Below are positions 35,997 to 44,457 of a stretch of DNA of 47,083 nt, one piece after another (the first letter of the stretch is position 1; each line of letters opens with the position of its first letter). The position numbers were made by a program, and so were the translations under genes. Under the pieces are notes generated by a model. The model was not told the DNA's origin, did no database searches, and was given only the letters and a program-made list of their open reading frames with translations. Source of the DNA: Propionivibrio dicarboxylicus (GTDB taxonomy: Bacteria; Pseudomonadota; Gammaproteobacteria; Burkholderiales; Rhodocyclaceae); the NCBI RefSeq assembly GCF_900099695.1, contig NZ_FNCY01000027.1, forward strand, positions 1 through 47,083. Direction: 5' to 3'.

Positions 35997-36938
35997 TCAG
36001 GGCATTTCGGTGAACACGTTGCGTGTCAGGACCTTGTCGCGCAGGGCGTCTTCGAGGTGCCGTCGCAACAGGTTTGCCGCCTTGACGCGATCGCCGGCGG
36101 CAATCGCGTCAAGGATGACGATGTGCTCAAGCGCCTGGTCGTGGCGGAAATCGCGGTCGCGCGTGAAGTGACGGTATTCGACGAGTCGCCGCAACTGGTC
36201 AGTGCGGCGCACGCCCTGCAGGATGAAGCGGTTGTTCGACCACTTGGCGATGGTTTCGTGGAAACGACAGCTCGCTTCGAACAGTTCGATCGGCGTGATG
36301 CTGCGGTAGCCCTGTTCGGCGATGAAGCGCTGGTGCTGGCGCAGGTTTTCCAGTTCTTCCGGGTCGGCATGGAAGCTCGGGCTGAGCAGGCCGGTCGGTT
36401 CGATCGCAGCGCGGAAAACATAGCTTTCCTCGTAGGCCTGGTTGGAGTCGATGATCGGCAGGAAAGTCCAACCATGTCCCGCCGATTTCTCGATCCACTC
36501 TTCCTGCTGGATGCGGGCCAGGACGCGCCGGACGGTGCCGCGCGGGGCGTCGTATCGGCGCATCAGGTCGATTTCGTTGACCGCATCGGGCAGCGTGCCA
36601 GTCAAGCGGTCTTCGGCGATGCGGAGATACAGCGGTTCGTCCGGCGTGGCGAGGAATTCGTGCGCCAGCGACCCGAGTTCGCTCGCGTCCCGGCTGAGGA
36701 AATGGCCGCGGTTGGGGTCGTGGGTCAGTACGCCGAGCGCGGCGAGATGCTGTAGCGCCACGTTGACCGGTGTGCGCGAGGTGCCGATCTGGCGGGCGAT
36801 GGACAACTCGGCCAGGCGATCGCCGGCCTTGAGGTTGTCGTGCCGCATCAGGCTGACGATGTCGCGCACGATGCGTCGCTGCAAGGCGGTGAGATCTGTG
36901 GCTGCGGGAGCGGAGGCGGGTGGAGTGGTGGACGGCAT
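35997..36938 (-). CDS. GntR-type regulator with two winged helices and an FCD domain
   Basis: Likely the repressor or regulator of the propionate genes. The 313-residue protein is longer than usual FCD regulators (about 220-250). A first winged helix lies at about 18-80 (LKAGDRLAELSIARQIGTSR, TPVNVALQHLAALGVL). A second resembles it at about 95-155 (EIDLMRRYDAPRGTVRRVLA, then RIQQEEWIEK and GWTFLP). A helical FCD ligand domain fills 165-305, with His residues in FHETIAKWS and the HDQALEHIVILDAIAAGD segment. It diverges from acnD across a 128-base gap that holds a palindrome. A small organic acid such as 2-methylcitrate is a reasonable ligand guess. Confidence 0.85.
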   Translation of the reverse strand: MPSTTPPASAPAATDLTALQRRIVRDIVSLMRHDNLKAGDRLAELSIARQIGTSRTPVNVALQHLAALGVLTHDPNRGHFLSRDASELGSLAHEFLATPDEPLYLRIAEDRLTGTLPDAVNEIDLMRRYDAPRGTVRRVLARIQQEEWIEKSAGHGWTFLPIIDSNQAYEESYVFRAAIEPTGLLSPSFHADPEELENLRQHQRFIAEQGYRSITPIELFEASCRFHETIAKWSNNRFILQGVRRTDQLRRLVEYRHFTRDRDFRHDQALEHIVILDAIAAGDRVKAANLLRRHLEDALRDKVLTRNVFTEMP

Positions 36939-37007
36939 CGCGTGATTCTCGCTGGAGGCAATCGGTGAAGCAAGTTCTGGGCGGGGTGGCCACTGTCAGT
37001 ATTGTCG

Positions 37008-37035
37008 TTGACATTGCGTTTTATTGCAATAAAAT
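37008..37035 (+). promoter_or_regulatory. Promoter of acnD-prpF
   Basis: A perfect TTGACA (37008-37013) and TAAAAT (37030-37035) are 16 bases apart, 31 bases before the acnD ATG. The spacer and -10 box are covered by the palindrome at 37019-37034. On the minus strand, TTGCAA (37028-37023) and GACAAT (37005-37000) at 17 bases may be a weaker divergent promoter for the regulator gene, overlapping the same site. Confidence 0.8.
37019..37034. promoter_or_regulatory. Candidate operator, 16-base perfect palindrome
   Basis: TTTTATTGCAATAAAA reads the same on both strands. With a GC pair two bases further out on each side, symmetry extends to 20 of 22 bases. It overlaps the acnD promoter and probably the divergent regulator promoter, so a bound dimer could block both. 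GntR/FCD proteins commonly bind short palindromes of this kind. Binding by the adjacent regulator is inference. Confidence 0.75.
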
Positions 37036-37066
37036 GCACACGAGTTCGTGATAACGGAGTGTGAAA

Positions 37067-39685
37067 ATGGAAACCCAATGGTGTGAGGGACCGGTCAGCC
37101 GGTCTGGAGAGCTTTCTCAAAACGGCGTCCGCTCGGTGGCGCTGCGGGCGCAGATCGAGTCCTTGTATCCGGGGGCTTTCGCCCGTTTGCCGCTGACGTG
37201 CCGGATCTTTGCCGAGAACGTGTTGCGCCGTTGCGCGCCGGAAGCGCGGGCGGCCGCGCTGGCACAGATCGTCGGGCAGCGTGACGACGCCGATTTCCCC
37301 TTCTATCCGGCACGGGTCGTGCTGCAGGATATTCTCGGGGGAACGGCGCTCGTCGATATGGCCGGCTTGCGCGATGCCGTCGCCGAAGCGGGGGGCGATC
37401 CGCGCCGCGTTAACCCGGTGGTGCCGGCGCAACTGGTGATCGATCACTCGCTGAACGTCGAGTTTTCGGGGGCCGAGCCCGACGCATTGGAGAAAAACAT
37501 GGCGGTCGAGGCGCGGCGTAATGCCGAGCGCTTCGAATTCATGGCCTGGGCGCAGAAAGCCTTCGACAACGTCAATGTCGTCATGCAGGGCAACGGTATC
37601 CTGCACCAGATCAACCTCGAATATTTCTCTCCGGTCGTGCAGTGCGAAGACGGCGTGCTTTTCCCGGATACGCTGGTCGGCACCGACAGCCATACGCCGA
37701 TGGTCAATGCTCTTGGCGTACTCGGCTGGGGCGTCGGTGGCATCGAGGCGGAGTCGGTGATGCTGGGACGCCCGATCTGGATGCGCGTGCCGGCGATCGT
37801 CGGCGTCGAACTGTCCGGGCAGCGGCAGCCGGGCATCCAGGCGACCGATCTGGTGCTGGCGCTGACCGAGTTCCTGCGCGCGCAGGGCGTCGTCGGTGCG
37901 ATTCTCGAATTTTACGGTCCTGGCGTCGCCAGCCTCTCGGTGCCCGATCGCGCCACCATCGCCAATATGTCGCCGGAATTCGGTGCGACGGCTTCGCTGT
38001 TCGCCATTGACGCGCAGACGATCGACTATCTGCGCCTCACCGGCCGTAGCGACGAGGTCATCGAGCGAACCGAAGCCTACGCCCGTGCGCAGGGCCTGTG
38101 GGCGGACGCGCTGACGCAGGCTGAATACAAGCGCACGCTGCGTTTCGATCTCGCCACGGTCGGTCGGGCGATTGCCGGGCCGGCGAATCCGCACCAGCGC
38201 ATTCCGTTGGCATCGCTGGCCTCGGCCGGCATCGCCCGGCCGGCCGCCGAGCGCGACGCGATTGCCGATGGCGGACCCTTGCCGGAAGGCGCCGTGGTGA
38301 TCGCCGCGATCACGAGTTGCACCAACACCTCGAATCCGCGCAATCTGGTGACGGCTGCATTGCTGGCGCGCAACGCTGCCGCTCGCGGTCTGTCGCCGAA
38401 ATCCTGGGTCAAGACCTCGTTCGCACCGGGTTCGCGCGCGGTCGCCGGCTACCTCGGCGCGGCCGGTCTGCTCGAACCGCTGCGGCAACTCGGTTTTGGC
38501 ATCGTCGGTTTCGCCTGTACCTCGTGCAACGGCATGTCCGGCCCGCTGGCGCCGGCGATCGAAGCGGAAATCCTCAAGCGCGCCCTGCCGACGGCGGCGG
38601 TGCTGTCCGGCAACCGCAACTTCAACGGACGCATCCATCCGCGCGTCAGCGAGGCCTTTATCGCCTCGCCGGCGCTGGTGGTGGCCTACGCGCTGGCCGG
38701 TAGCATCCGCGTCGATGTCGAGCACGAGGCGCTTGGCGTCGATGCTAAGGGCCTGCCGGTGCTGCTCTCCGAGCTGTGGCCGGAAGATGCCGAGGTCGAA
38801 GCGATCATGGCTGCGCATGTTTCGGGCGAGCATTTCCGTTCGGCCTATGCGGCAGTCTGCGGTGCCGACACTTCGGCCGATGCGCCGGTGTCGCCGCAGT
38901 TTGCCTGGCGCGAGGAGTCGACCTATATCCGTCGTCCGCCCTACTGGAAAACGGTGCTGACACAGTTGCCGCGTGCGACCTCGATGCGGCCGATCGTCAT
39001 TCTTGGCGACAACGTTACGACCGACGACCTGTCGCCCTCGGGAACGATCCTGCCGGAGAGCGCTGCCGGCCAGTACCTGCTGGCGCAGGGCACGACCAAG
39101 GAAGAGTTCAACACCTATACGACGCGACGCGGCGACCACATCGTCGCAGTCCGCGCGACCTTCGCCAACAATCGCCTGCGCAATGAGATGTGTCCGGGAA
39201 TCGAGGGGCCGGTGACGCGCGTCGAACCGGAAGGCACGATCATGCCGATCTTCGATGCGGCGCAGCAGTACATCGAGCGCGAGCAGGAACTGATTGTCAT
39301 CGCCGGGCGCAACTACGGCTGCGGTTCGTCGCGCGACTGGGCGGCCAAGGGGGTGCGGCTGATCGGCGTACGCGCGGTCGTCGCCGAGAGCTTCGAGCGT
39401 ATCCACCGCACCAATCTCGTCGGCATGGGCGTCCTACCACTCGAATTCACCGACGGGGCGACGCGCAAGACGCTGGCGCTCGACGGCTCCGAAACCTATG
39501 CGCTGCGCGGCTTTGACGGTGCGCCTGCACCGGGCGCGCTGCTGACGCTGGCGATTACGCGGCGTGATGGCAGCGTCATCGAGATGACGGTGCGTTCGCG
39601 CATCGACACCGACGACGAGTGCCGCCTGTTCGCCGCCGGCGGTTTGTTGCCGTGCATCGCCAACGAATTGCTCGGCCGGTCCTGA
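37067..39685 (+). CDS. acnD: 2-methylcitrate dehydratase, Fe-S dependent (AcnD)
   Basis: AcnD is an aconitase-type [4Fe-4S] enzyme that dehydrates 2-methylcitrate to 2-methylaconitate, replacing PrpD in many proteobacteria. I chose ATG 37067 (872 residues), because GGAG ends seven bases before it and only one base before the GTG at 37061. Cluster ligands are in ITSCTNTS and in FACTSCNGM (the paired cysteines). DSHTPMVNALGVLGWGVGG and the C-terminal swivelling domain with GRNYGCGSSRDWAAKG match the aconitase family. Its pairing with prpF just downstream identifies AcnD rather than AcnA. It is the largest enzyme of the locus. Confidence 0.95.
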   Translation: METQWCEGPVSRSGELSQNGVRSVALRAQIESLYPGAFARLPLTCRIFAENVLRRCAPEARAAALAQIVGQRDDADFPFYPARVVLQDILGGTALVDMAGLRDAVAEAGGDPRRVNPVVPAQLVIDHSLNVEFSGAEPDALEKNMAVEARRNAERFEFMAWAQKAFDNVNVVMQGNGILHQINLEYFSPVVQCEDGVLFPDTLVGTDSHTPMVNALGVLGWGVGGIEAESVMLGRPIWMRVPAIVGVELSGQRQPGIQATDLVLALTEFLRAQGVVGAILEFYGPGVASLSVPDRATIANMSPEFGATASLFAIDAQTIDYLRLTGRSDEVIERTEAYARAQGLWADALTQAEYKRTLRFDLATVGRAIAGPANPHQRIPLASLASAGIARPAAERDAIADGGPLPEGAVVIAAITSCTNTSNPRNLVTAALLARNAAARGLSPKSWVKTSFAPGSRAVAGYLGAAGLLEPLRQLGFGIVGFACTSCNGMSGPLAPAIEAEILKRALPTAAVLSGNRNFNGRIHPRVSEAFIASPALVVAYALAGSIRVDVEHEALGVDAKGLPVLLSELWPEDAEVEAIMAAHVSGEHFRSAYAAVCGADTSADAPVSPQFAWREESTYIRRPPYWKTVLTQLPRATSMRPIVILGDNVTTDDLSPSGTILPESAAGQYLLAQGTTKEEFNTYTTRRGDHIVAVRATFANNRLRNEMCPGIEGPVTRVEPEGTIMPIFDAAQQYIEREQELIVIAGRNYGCGSSRDWAAKGVRLIGVRAVVAESFERIHRTNLVGMGVLPLEFTDGATRKTLALDGSETYALRGFDGAPAPGALLTLAITRRDGSVIEMTVRSRIDTDDECRLFAAGGLLPCIANELLGRS

Positions 39686-39701
39686 GCCAAGGGAGACTTT
39701 C

Positions 39702-40865
39702 ATGACGCAACTTCGCATTCCCGCCGTCTATATGCGCGGCGGTACCAGTAAAGGGGTTTTCTTTCTCGCCAGCGATCTGCCTGCCGATCCGGGGAAACGC
39801 GACCGCATCCTGCTGCGCGTGATCGGCAGTCCCGACCCGTATGGCAAGCACATCGACGGCATGGGCGGTGCGACATCGAGCACGAGCAAGGTGGTGCTGA
39901 TCGGAAAATCGCAACGGCCCGATTGCGATGTCGACTATCTCTACGGCGGACTGGCCGTCGATAAGGATGCCGTCGACTGGAGCGGCAATTGCGGCAATCT
40001 CACCGCCGCCGTCGGTCCCTACGCCATCAGCATGGGCCTGGTTGCCGCGCCGGCCGACGGCTGGGCGACGGTGCGCATCTGGCAGGCGAATATCGGCAAG
40101 AAGATCATCGCGCAGGTGCCGATGCGCGGTGGCGAGGTTCAGGAAGAGGGCGACTTCGAGCTCGATGGCGTCACCTTCCCGGCGGCCGAAATCAAGCTGG
40201 CGTTCCTCGATCCCGGCGCTGATGAAGGCGAGGGTGCCGGCGGCGCGATGCTGCCGACCGGACGGGTCTGCGATTGGCTCGACGTGCCGGGGATCGGCCG
40301 CATCGAGGCGACGCTGATCAATGCCGGGCTGCCGACGATCTTCGTTGCTGCCGAGAGTATCGGTTTCAAGGGCACGGAATTGCAGCCCGACATCAATCCG
40401 CATCCGGAGGTGCTGGCGCGCATCGAGACGATCCGCCGCGCCGGCGCCGTCGCCATGGGGCTTGCAGCGACGCCGGAGGAGGCCGGGAAAACGGCGCATA
40501 CGCCGAAGCTCTCGTTCGTTGCGCCGCCTCAGACCTACACCGCGTCGGACGGGCGGCGTGTCCGGGCGGAAGATATCGATCTTCTGGCGCGGGTGTTCTC
40601 GATGGGACCATTGCATCACGCGATGACCGGCACCGGCGCGGTCGCGATTGCTTCGGCAGTGGCCGTGGCGGGAACGATTCCGAACCGGTTGGCGCGGCGT
40701 TCGGCCGATGGGCGCGTGCGCTTCGGGCATCCGTCGGGCACGCTGTCGGTGGGCGCCGAGGCGCGCGAGGAGGGCGGCGCCTGGGTGGTTACCAAGGCGA
40801 TGATGAGCCGCTCGGCGCGTCGCCTGATGGAAGGCTGGGTCCGGGTCCCGAATCCGGATCGGTAA
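39702..40865 (+). CDS. prpF: 2-methylaconitate cis-trans isomerase PrpF
   Basis: PrpF isomerises the trans product of AcnD so that aconitase can make 2-methylisocitrate for PrpB. It has two diaminopimelate-epimerase-like domains. The 387-residue product starts MTQLRIPAVYMRGGTSKG, the family hallmark with the RGGTSKG loop, and has DGMGGATSSTSKV and SGNCGNLTAAVGPYA, the latter holding a conserved Cys. Gap from acnD is 16 bases with AAGGGAG before the ATG, so they form one operon. A hairpin follows the stop. Confidence 0.95.
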   Translation: MTQLRIPAVYMRGGTSKGVFFLASDLPADPGKRDRILLRVIGSPDPYGKHIDGMGGATSSTSKVVLIGKSQRPDCDVDYLYGGLAVDKDAVDWSGNCGNLTAAVGPYAISMGLVAAPADGWATVRIWQANIGKKIIAQVPMRGGEVQEEGDFELDGVTFPAAEIKLAFLDPGADEGEGAGGAMLPTGRVCDWLDVPGIGRIEATLINAGLPTIFVAAESIGFKGTELQPDINPHPEVLARIETIRRAGAVAMGLAATPEEAGKTAHTPKLSFVAPPQTYTASDGRRVRAEDIDLLARVFSMGPLHHAMTGTGAVAIASAVAVAGTIPNRLARRSADGRVRFGHPSGTLSVGAEAREEGGAWVVTKAMMSRSARRLMEGWVRVPNPDR

Positions 40866-40870
40866 TGGAA

Positions 40871-40894
40871 AACGGGCGGCTATCGCCGCCCGTT
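40871..40894. terminator. Two-way terminator between prpF and the SDR gene
   Basis: AACGGGCGGC, loop TATC, GCCGCCCGTT is a perfect ten-base-pair stem in the 56-base gap between two convergent genes. On the minus strand it runs into TTTT then CC. On the plus strand only TT then GTG follows. It is therefore better for the minus-strand cluster but probably serves both. Confidence 0.75.
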
Positions 40895-40921
40895 GTGTCG
40901 ACCGACGCGGTCAGCCAGTGC

Positions 40922-41665
40922 TTAATACGCGGTCAAACCGCCATCGACCGGCAGGGCGACGCCGTTGAGGAAGGCCGCTTCGTCCGAAGCGAGATAGAGC
41001 GCGGCGTTGGCGACGTCGCGCTCGGTGGCCAGGCGGCCGAGCGGGACTTCACCGAGACGCTCCTCTTTCTTGCTCGGGTCCTGGAACAGGATCTGGACGA
41101 GCGGCGTATCGACGGTGCTCGGATGGATCGAGTTGCAGCGGATATTGTCCTTGGCATAGCGCACGCCAACCGTCTTGGTCAGCAGCGTGACGGCGCCCTT
41201 GGTCACCGTGTAGGCCTCGGTCGTGTACTTGTGACCGACCAGCCCGCAGATCGACGACATGTTGATGATCGATCCGCCGCCGCCTTTTCGCATCAGCGGA
41301 ATCGCATGCTTGATGCCGAGGAACGGCCCCTTGACGTTGATCGCCAGCATCTTGTCGAAATTGCCTTCGGCCATCTCTTCGATCGGTTCGCGGATGTTGA
41401 TGCCGGCGTTGTTGACGAGGATGTCGAGTCGACCGAAACGTTCGGCCACCGCCGCCATCGCTGCCTTCCAGTCGGCTTCGCAAGCGACGTCGAGGCGCTG
41501 GAAAAACGCTCCGCCGCCGAGCGTCGCCGCCGTCGCTTCGCCAATCTCGGCGTTGAGGTCGCAGATGACGACACGCGCGCCTTCTTCGGCAAAGCGCCGG
41601 GCGATGGCAGCGCCCAATCCCTGGGCGCCACCGGTGATCAGCGCGGTCTTGTGCTGGAGTCTCAT
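40922..41665 (-). CDS. Short-chain dehydrogenase/reductase
   Basis: A classical SDR oxidoreductase of 247 residues using NAD(P). The cofactor motif TGGAQGLG is at residues 11-18. An acid (DLNAE) ends the second strand at about residue 37, which favours NAD. NNAG lies near 87, the catalytic Ser is in NMSSICG, and Tyr/Lys are in YTVTKG near 158. It ends the minus-strand cluster, 13 bases after the GarR-like gene, so it likely oxidises or reduces a hydroxyl of the same carbon source. The exact substrate is unknown. Confidence 0.88.
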   Translation of the reverse strand: MRLQHKTALITGGAQGLGAAIARRFAEEGARVVICDLNAEIGEATAATLGGGAFFQRLDVACEADWKAAMAAVAERFGRLDILVNNAGINIREPIEEMAEGNFDKMLAINVKGPFLGIKHAIPLMRKGGGGSIINMSSICGLVGHKYTTEAYTVTKGAVTLLTKTVGVRYAKDNIRCNSIHPSTVDTPLVQILFQDPSKKEERLGEVPLGRLATERDVANAALYLASDEAAFLNGVALPVDGGLTAY

Positions 41666-41678
41666 GGTGTGCGATCCC

Positions 41679-42560
41679 TTATTTGCGGACCTCGACCTTC
41701 GCCAGCTTCTCGTAGAAGCGGACGATGGCGCTGTGGTCGCAGGCGCCCATGTCGTCGCACTTGAGGGCCTGCAGCGTCTCCATGACGTTGGCCGTCAGTG
41801 GCGTCGCGACGTTGAGCGCGTGCGCCGTGTCGAGGGCGTTCTGCAGATCCTTGATGTGCAATTCGATGCGGAAGCCGGGCTTGAAGTTGCCGTCGAGCAT
41901 CATCGGCACCTTGGCATTCATGACCGTCGAACCGGCGAGGCCACCCTTGATGGCATTGAAGACGGCTTCCGGATTGACGCCGGCCTTGGTCGCCAGCACG
42001 AAGGCTTCGGAGACGGCGGCGATGTTGAGGGCGACGACGATCTGGTTGGCGAGCTTGGTGACATTGCCGGCGCCGATGTCGCCGACGCGCACGACCGACG
42101 CGCCCATCTTGTCGAGCAGAGGCTTGACCGTTTCGAACGCTGCCGCGTCGCCGCCGACCATGATCGCCAGCGTGCCGTCGATCGCCTTCGGTTCGCCGCC
42201 GGAGACCGGTGCGTCGATCATTACGACCCCCTTGGCCTGGCAGGCCGCACAGATTTCCTGCGAGGCGGCCGGGGCGATCGAGCTCATGTCGACGAGGATC
42301 GTGCCGGGCTTGGCGCCGTCGAGCACGCCGTCGGCGCCCATAACGGCGTCTTTGACGTGCGGCGAGTTCGGCAGCATCGTGACAATCACGTCGCTCTGCG
42401 CGGCGACCGCCTTGTTCGACGGTGCAGCGGTGGCGCCGAGCGCGACGAGGTCGTCGGTGGGGGCGAATTTGTCATAGACGGTGAGCGTGTAGCCGGCCTT
42501 GATCAGGTTCTTCGCCATTGGGCGTCCCATGATGCCCAGGCCGATAAATCCGATTTTCAT
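41679..42560 (-). CDS. Beta-hydroxyacid dehydrogenase, GarR/GlxR-like
   Basis: Family members interconvert 2-hydroxy-3-oxopropionate (tartronate semialdehyde) and glycerate, or 3-hydroxyisobutyrate and its aldehyde. One branch (YihU) reduces sulfolactaldehyde. The 293-residue protein has the Rossmann start MKIGFIGLGIMGRPMAKNL, the substrate loop APVSGGEPKAIDGTL near residue 118, and the catalytic lysine in GNVTKLANQI near residue 170. The C-terminal KDLQNALDTAHALNV is also typical. It follows the transketolase genes by 12 bases. The best guess is a semialdehyde reductase in a sugar-acid or related pathway. Confidence 0.85.
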   Translation of the reverse strand: MKIGFIGLGIMGRPMAKNLIKAGYTLTVYDKFAPTDDLVALGATAAPSNKAVAAQSDVIVTMLPNSPHVKDAVMGADGVLDGAKPGTILVDMSSIAPAASQEICAACQAKGVVMIDAPVSGGEPKAIDGTLAIMVGGDAAAFETVKPLLDKMGASVVRVGDIGAGNVTKLANQIVVALNIAAVSEAFVLATKAGVNPEAVFNAIKGGLAGSTVMNAKVPMMLDGNFKPGFRIELHIKDLQNALDTAHALNVATPLTANVMETLQALKCDDMGACDHSAIVRFYEKLAKVEVRK

Positions 42561-42572
42561 ATGCTGTTCCCC

Positions 42573-43511
42573 TTAACGTCCGAGTGCGTTGCGCGCGGCT
42601 TGCGCGATATGTTTTTCAGTGAGGCCGAAGTGTTCGAGCAATTCGCCGTAGCTGTGGGCCGAGGTGCCGAAGACGTCGTCGATGCCGACGTGGGCGAAAG
42701 GCAGATTCACTTCGCCGAAGATCTTGGCAGCGATGGTGCTGCCGAGACCACCGATCTTGGTCGCCTCTTCGGCGACGACGATCGCTTTCTTGCCGGCGAC
42801 ATACTTGAGGATCTCTTTCTTGCACAGCGGCTTGAGCGTGCTGACGTTGATGACTTCGACCGAGATGCCTTCCGCCTTCAGCAGTTCAGCAGCCTCGACC
42901 GATTTCCACACCATCGCTCCGGTGGCGAAGATGACGACGTCACTGCCTTCGACAATGCGCTGCATCTTGCCGATTTCATAGGGGATACCGTCGTCGGCGG
43001 TGAACACCGGCAGGTCGTTGCGGTTGATGCGGATGTAGACCGGTCCCTGATGCGTCAGCATCGCCTTGACCATCTTGCGCGTCTCGACCGCGTCGCAGGG
43101 ATTCAAGACTGTCAGGTTCGGGATCGTGCTCATTACATTGGCATCTTCGATCGACTGGTGCGTCTTGCCGTCGCCGAAGTCGGAGAGGCCGCAGCTCGAA
43201 CCGCAGATGCGTACATTCGCCTGAGGAATGGCGATGCCGCAGCGGATCTGGTCGTAGGCACGGCCGAAGGCGAAGACGGCGAAGGTGCTGTAGAACGGGA
43301 TCTTGCCGGCAAGCGCGAGGCCGGCCGCGGTCGAGGCCATGTTCTGCTCGGCGATGCCCATCTCGAAATAGCGCTCGGGGAAGGCGTCCTTGAACAGGCA
43401 GGACATCGTCGATTTTCCGAGGTCGGCTTCGAGCACGACAATGTCGGGATTCTGCCGGCCCTCTTCGACGAGAGCCTCACCGTAGGCGATGCGCAGGCTT
43501 TTCTTTTCCAT
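42573..43511 (-). CDS. Transketolase-like protein, C-terminal subunit
   Basis: This is the pyrimidine-binding and C-terminal half of a transketolase, encoded as its own gene. The 312-residue product starts MEKKSLRIAYGEALVEEG. It includes RYFEMGIAEQNMASTAAGLA with the catalytic Glu that activates thiamine diphosphate (about residue 50-58), and a C-terminal domain with VINVSTLKPLCKKE. ATG 43511 follows the previous stop after two bases, so translation is coupled. The frame continues upstream only as shadow of the other subunit. Two-gene transketolases are known in several sugar and sulfosugar pathways. Confidence 0.9.
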   Translation of the reverse strand: MEKKSLRIAYGEALVEEGRQNPDIVVLEADLGKSTMSCLFKDAFPERYFEMGIAEQNMASTAAGLALAGKIPFYSTFAVFAFGRAYDQIRCGIAIPQANVRICGSSCGLSDFGDGKTHQSIEDANVMSTIPNLTVLNPCDAVETRKMVKAMLTHQGPVYIRINRNDLPVFTADDGIPYEIGKMQRIVEGSDVVIFATGAMVWKSVEAAELLKAEGISVEVINVSTLKPLCKKEILKYVAGKKAIVVAEEATKIGGLGSTIAAKIFGEVNLPFAHVGIDDVFGTSAHSYGELLEHFGLTEKHIAQAARNALGR

Positions 43512-43513
43512 GG

Positions 43514-44383
43514 TCAGATGTTCTCCAGTTGGGCCGCAAGTTCCTGCTTCGCCGCGTCGAACTTGGCCGCATCGAAAATTCCGTTGTGATAGGTCGCGAC
43601 ATTCTCGGCAAACGAGACGCCCTTGCCCTTGATGGTGTCGAGGATGATCAACGTCGGCTTGCCCTTGACCGTTTGCGCCTGATCGATGGCGGCGATGATC
43701 TTGCCGATGTCGTGGCCGTCGGTGACGATGACTTCCCAGCCGAAGGCCCGCCATTTCTGGTCGAGATCGGGAATGTTGAAGATGTCCTCGGTGCGCCCGG
43801 TGGCCTGGATCTTGTTCCAGTCGAGGAAGGCCGTCAGGTTGTCGACCTTGAAGTTGGCGGCGGCCATCGCGGCTTCCCAGAGCTGTCCCTCGGACTGCTC
43901 GCCGTCGCCCATGATGACGTAGACGCGGTTGGCCTTGCGGTCGAGGCGGAAGGCGAGCGCCATGCCGACACCGATCGACAGGCCCTGACCGAGCGAGCCG
44001 GTGACCGCTTCGATGCCGGGGATGCTGAGGTCGGGGTGCCCTTGCAGCAGCCCGTTGAGTTCCTTGACGCGCTTGAGTTCTTCGCGCGGGACGTAACCGA
44101 CTTCGCAGAGCGCGGCGTACTGGATCAACGCCGCGTGGCCCTTCGACAGCAACAGGCGGTCGCGGTCGGGATGGCGCGGATTGGTCGGGTCGAGCTTCAT
44201 TGAATGGAAATAGAGGACGGCCATCGCCTCGGCCAGCGAGCTCGATCCGCCCCAGTGCCCGGCAACGCCGACACCGATCATATCCAGCACGTTGTAGCGG
44301 AGTTGCTGCGCCTTGCGCTTTAGCTCCTTGACTGTGGTTTCGTCTGCCACGGGCTTCTCCTTGGTTGTCATGAGTGAATGCAT
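43514..44383 (-). CDS. Transketolase-like protein, N-terminal (thiamine diphosphate) subunit
   Basis: The 289-residue subunit carries the diphosphate-binding half. GDGEQSEGQLWEAAMAAANF begins the Mg-thiamine-diphosphate motif (about residue 160), which closes with DWNKIQ. GGSSSLAEAMAVLYF near residue 45 and LSKGHAALIQYA near 80 are also conserved. The start is unsure: ATG 44383 or the in-frame ATG 44371 (MTTKEKPVADE), neither with a good ribosome-binding site. It is the first enzyme gene of the minus-strand unit, with its own promoter and candidate operator just upstream. Confidence 0.9.
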   Translation of the reverse strand: MHSLMTTKEKPVADETTVKELKRKAQQLRYNVLDMIGVGVAGHWGGSSSLAEAMAVLYFHSMKLDPTNPRHPDRDRLLLSKGHAALIQYAALCEVGYVPREELKRVKELNGLLQGHPDLSIPGIEAVTGSLGQGLSIGVGMALAFRLDRKANRVYVIMGDGEQSEGQLWEAAMAAANFKVDNLTAFLDWNKIQATGRTEDIFNIPDLDQKWRAFGWEVIVTDGHDIGKIIAAIDQAQTVKGKPTLIILDTIKGKGVSFAENVATYHNGIFDAAKFDAAKQELAAQLENI

Positions 44384-44440
44384 TGGAGGGCGCCGGCGCT
44401 TGCTTCTTCTGCCTGGATTCGGCCGGCGCGCCTTACTTGT

Positions 44441-44457
44441 AACTTGTGATACATGTT
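44441..44457. promoter_or_regulatory. Candidate operator before the transketolase genes
   Basis: AACTTGT, GAT, ACATGTT is an imperfect palindrome (six of seven positions per arm). It directly follows the predicted -10 box on the minus strand, around the likely start of transcription. A GntR/FCD regulator is encoded next to it. Binding at this position would repress. The assignment is inference. Confidence 0.5.

Noticed and set aside
34962-36755. Long plus-strand frame opposite prpB and the regulator (597 codons)
   Set aside because: The minus-strand genes are clearly real families. This frame has shadow composition (Gly/Asp/Arg/Val) and no homology by eye.
36848-39406. Very long open frame on the minus strand opposite acnD (852 codons)
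   Set aside because: It is a shadow of high-GC codon use in acnD. It has no ribosome-binding site, is rich in Arg/His, and resembles no family.
41259-43589. Long plus-strand frame opposite the SDR, GarR-like and transketolase genes (776 codons)
   Set aside because: It crosses several real genes and their gaps and lacks start signals.
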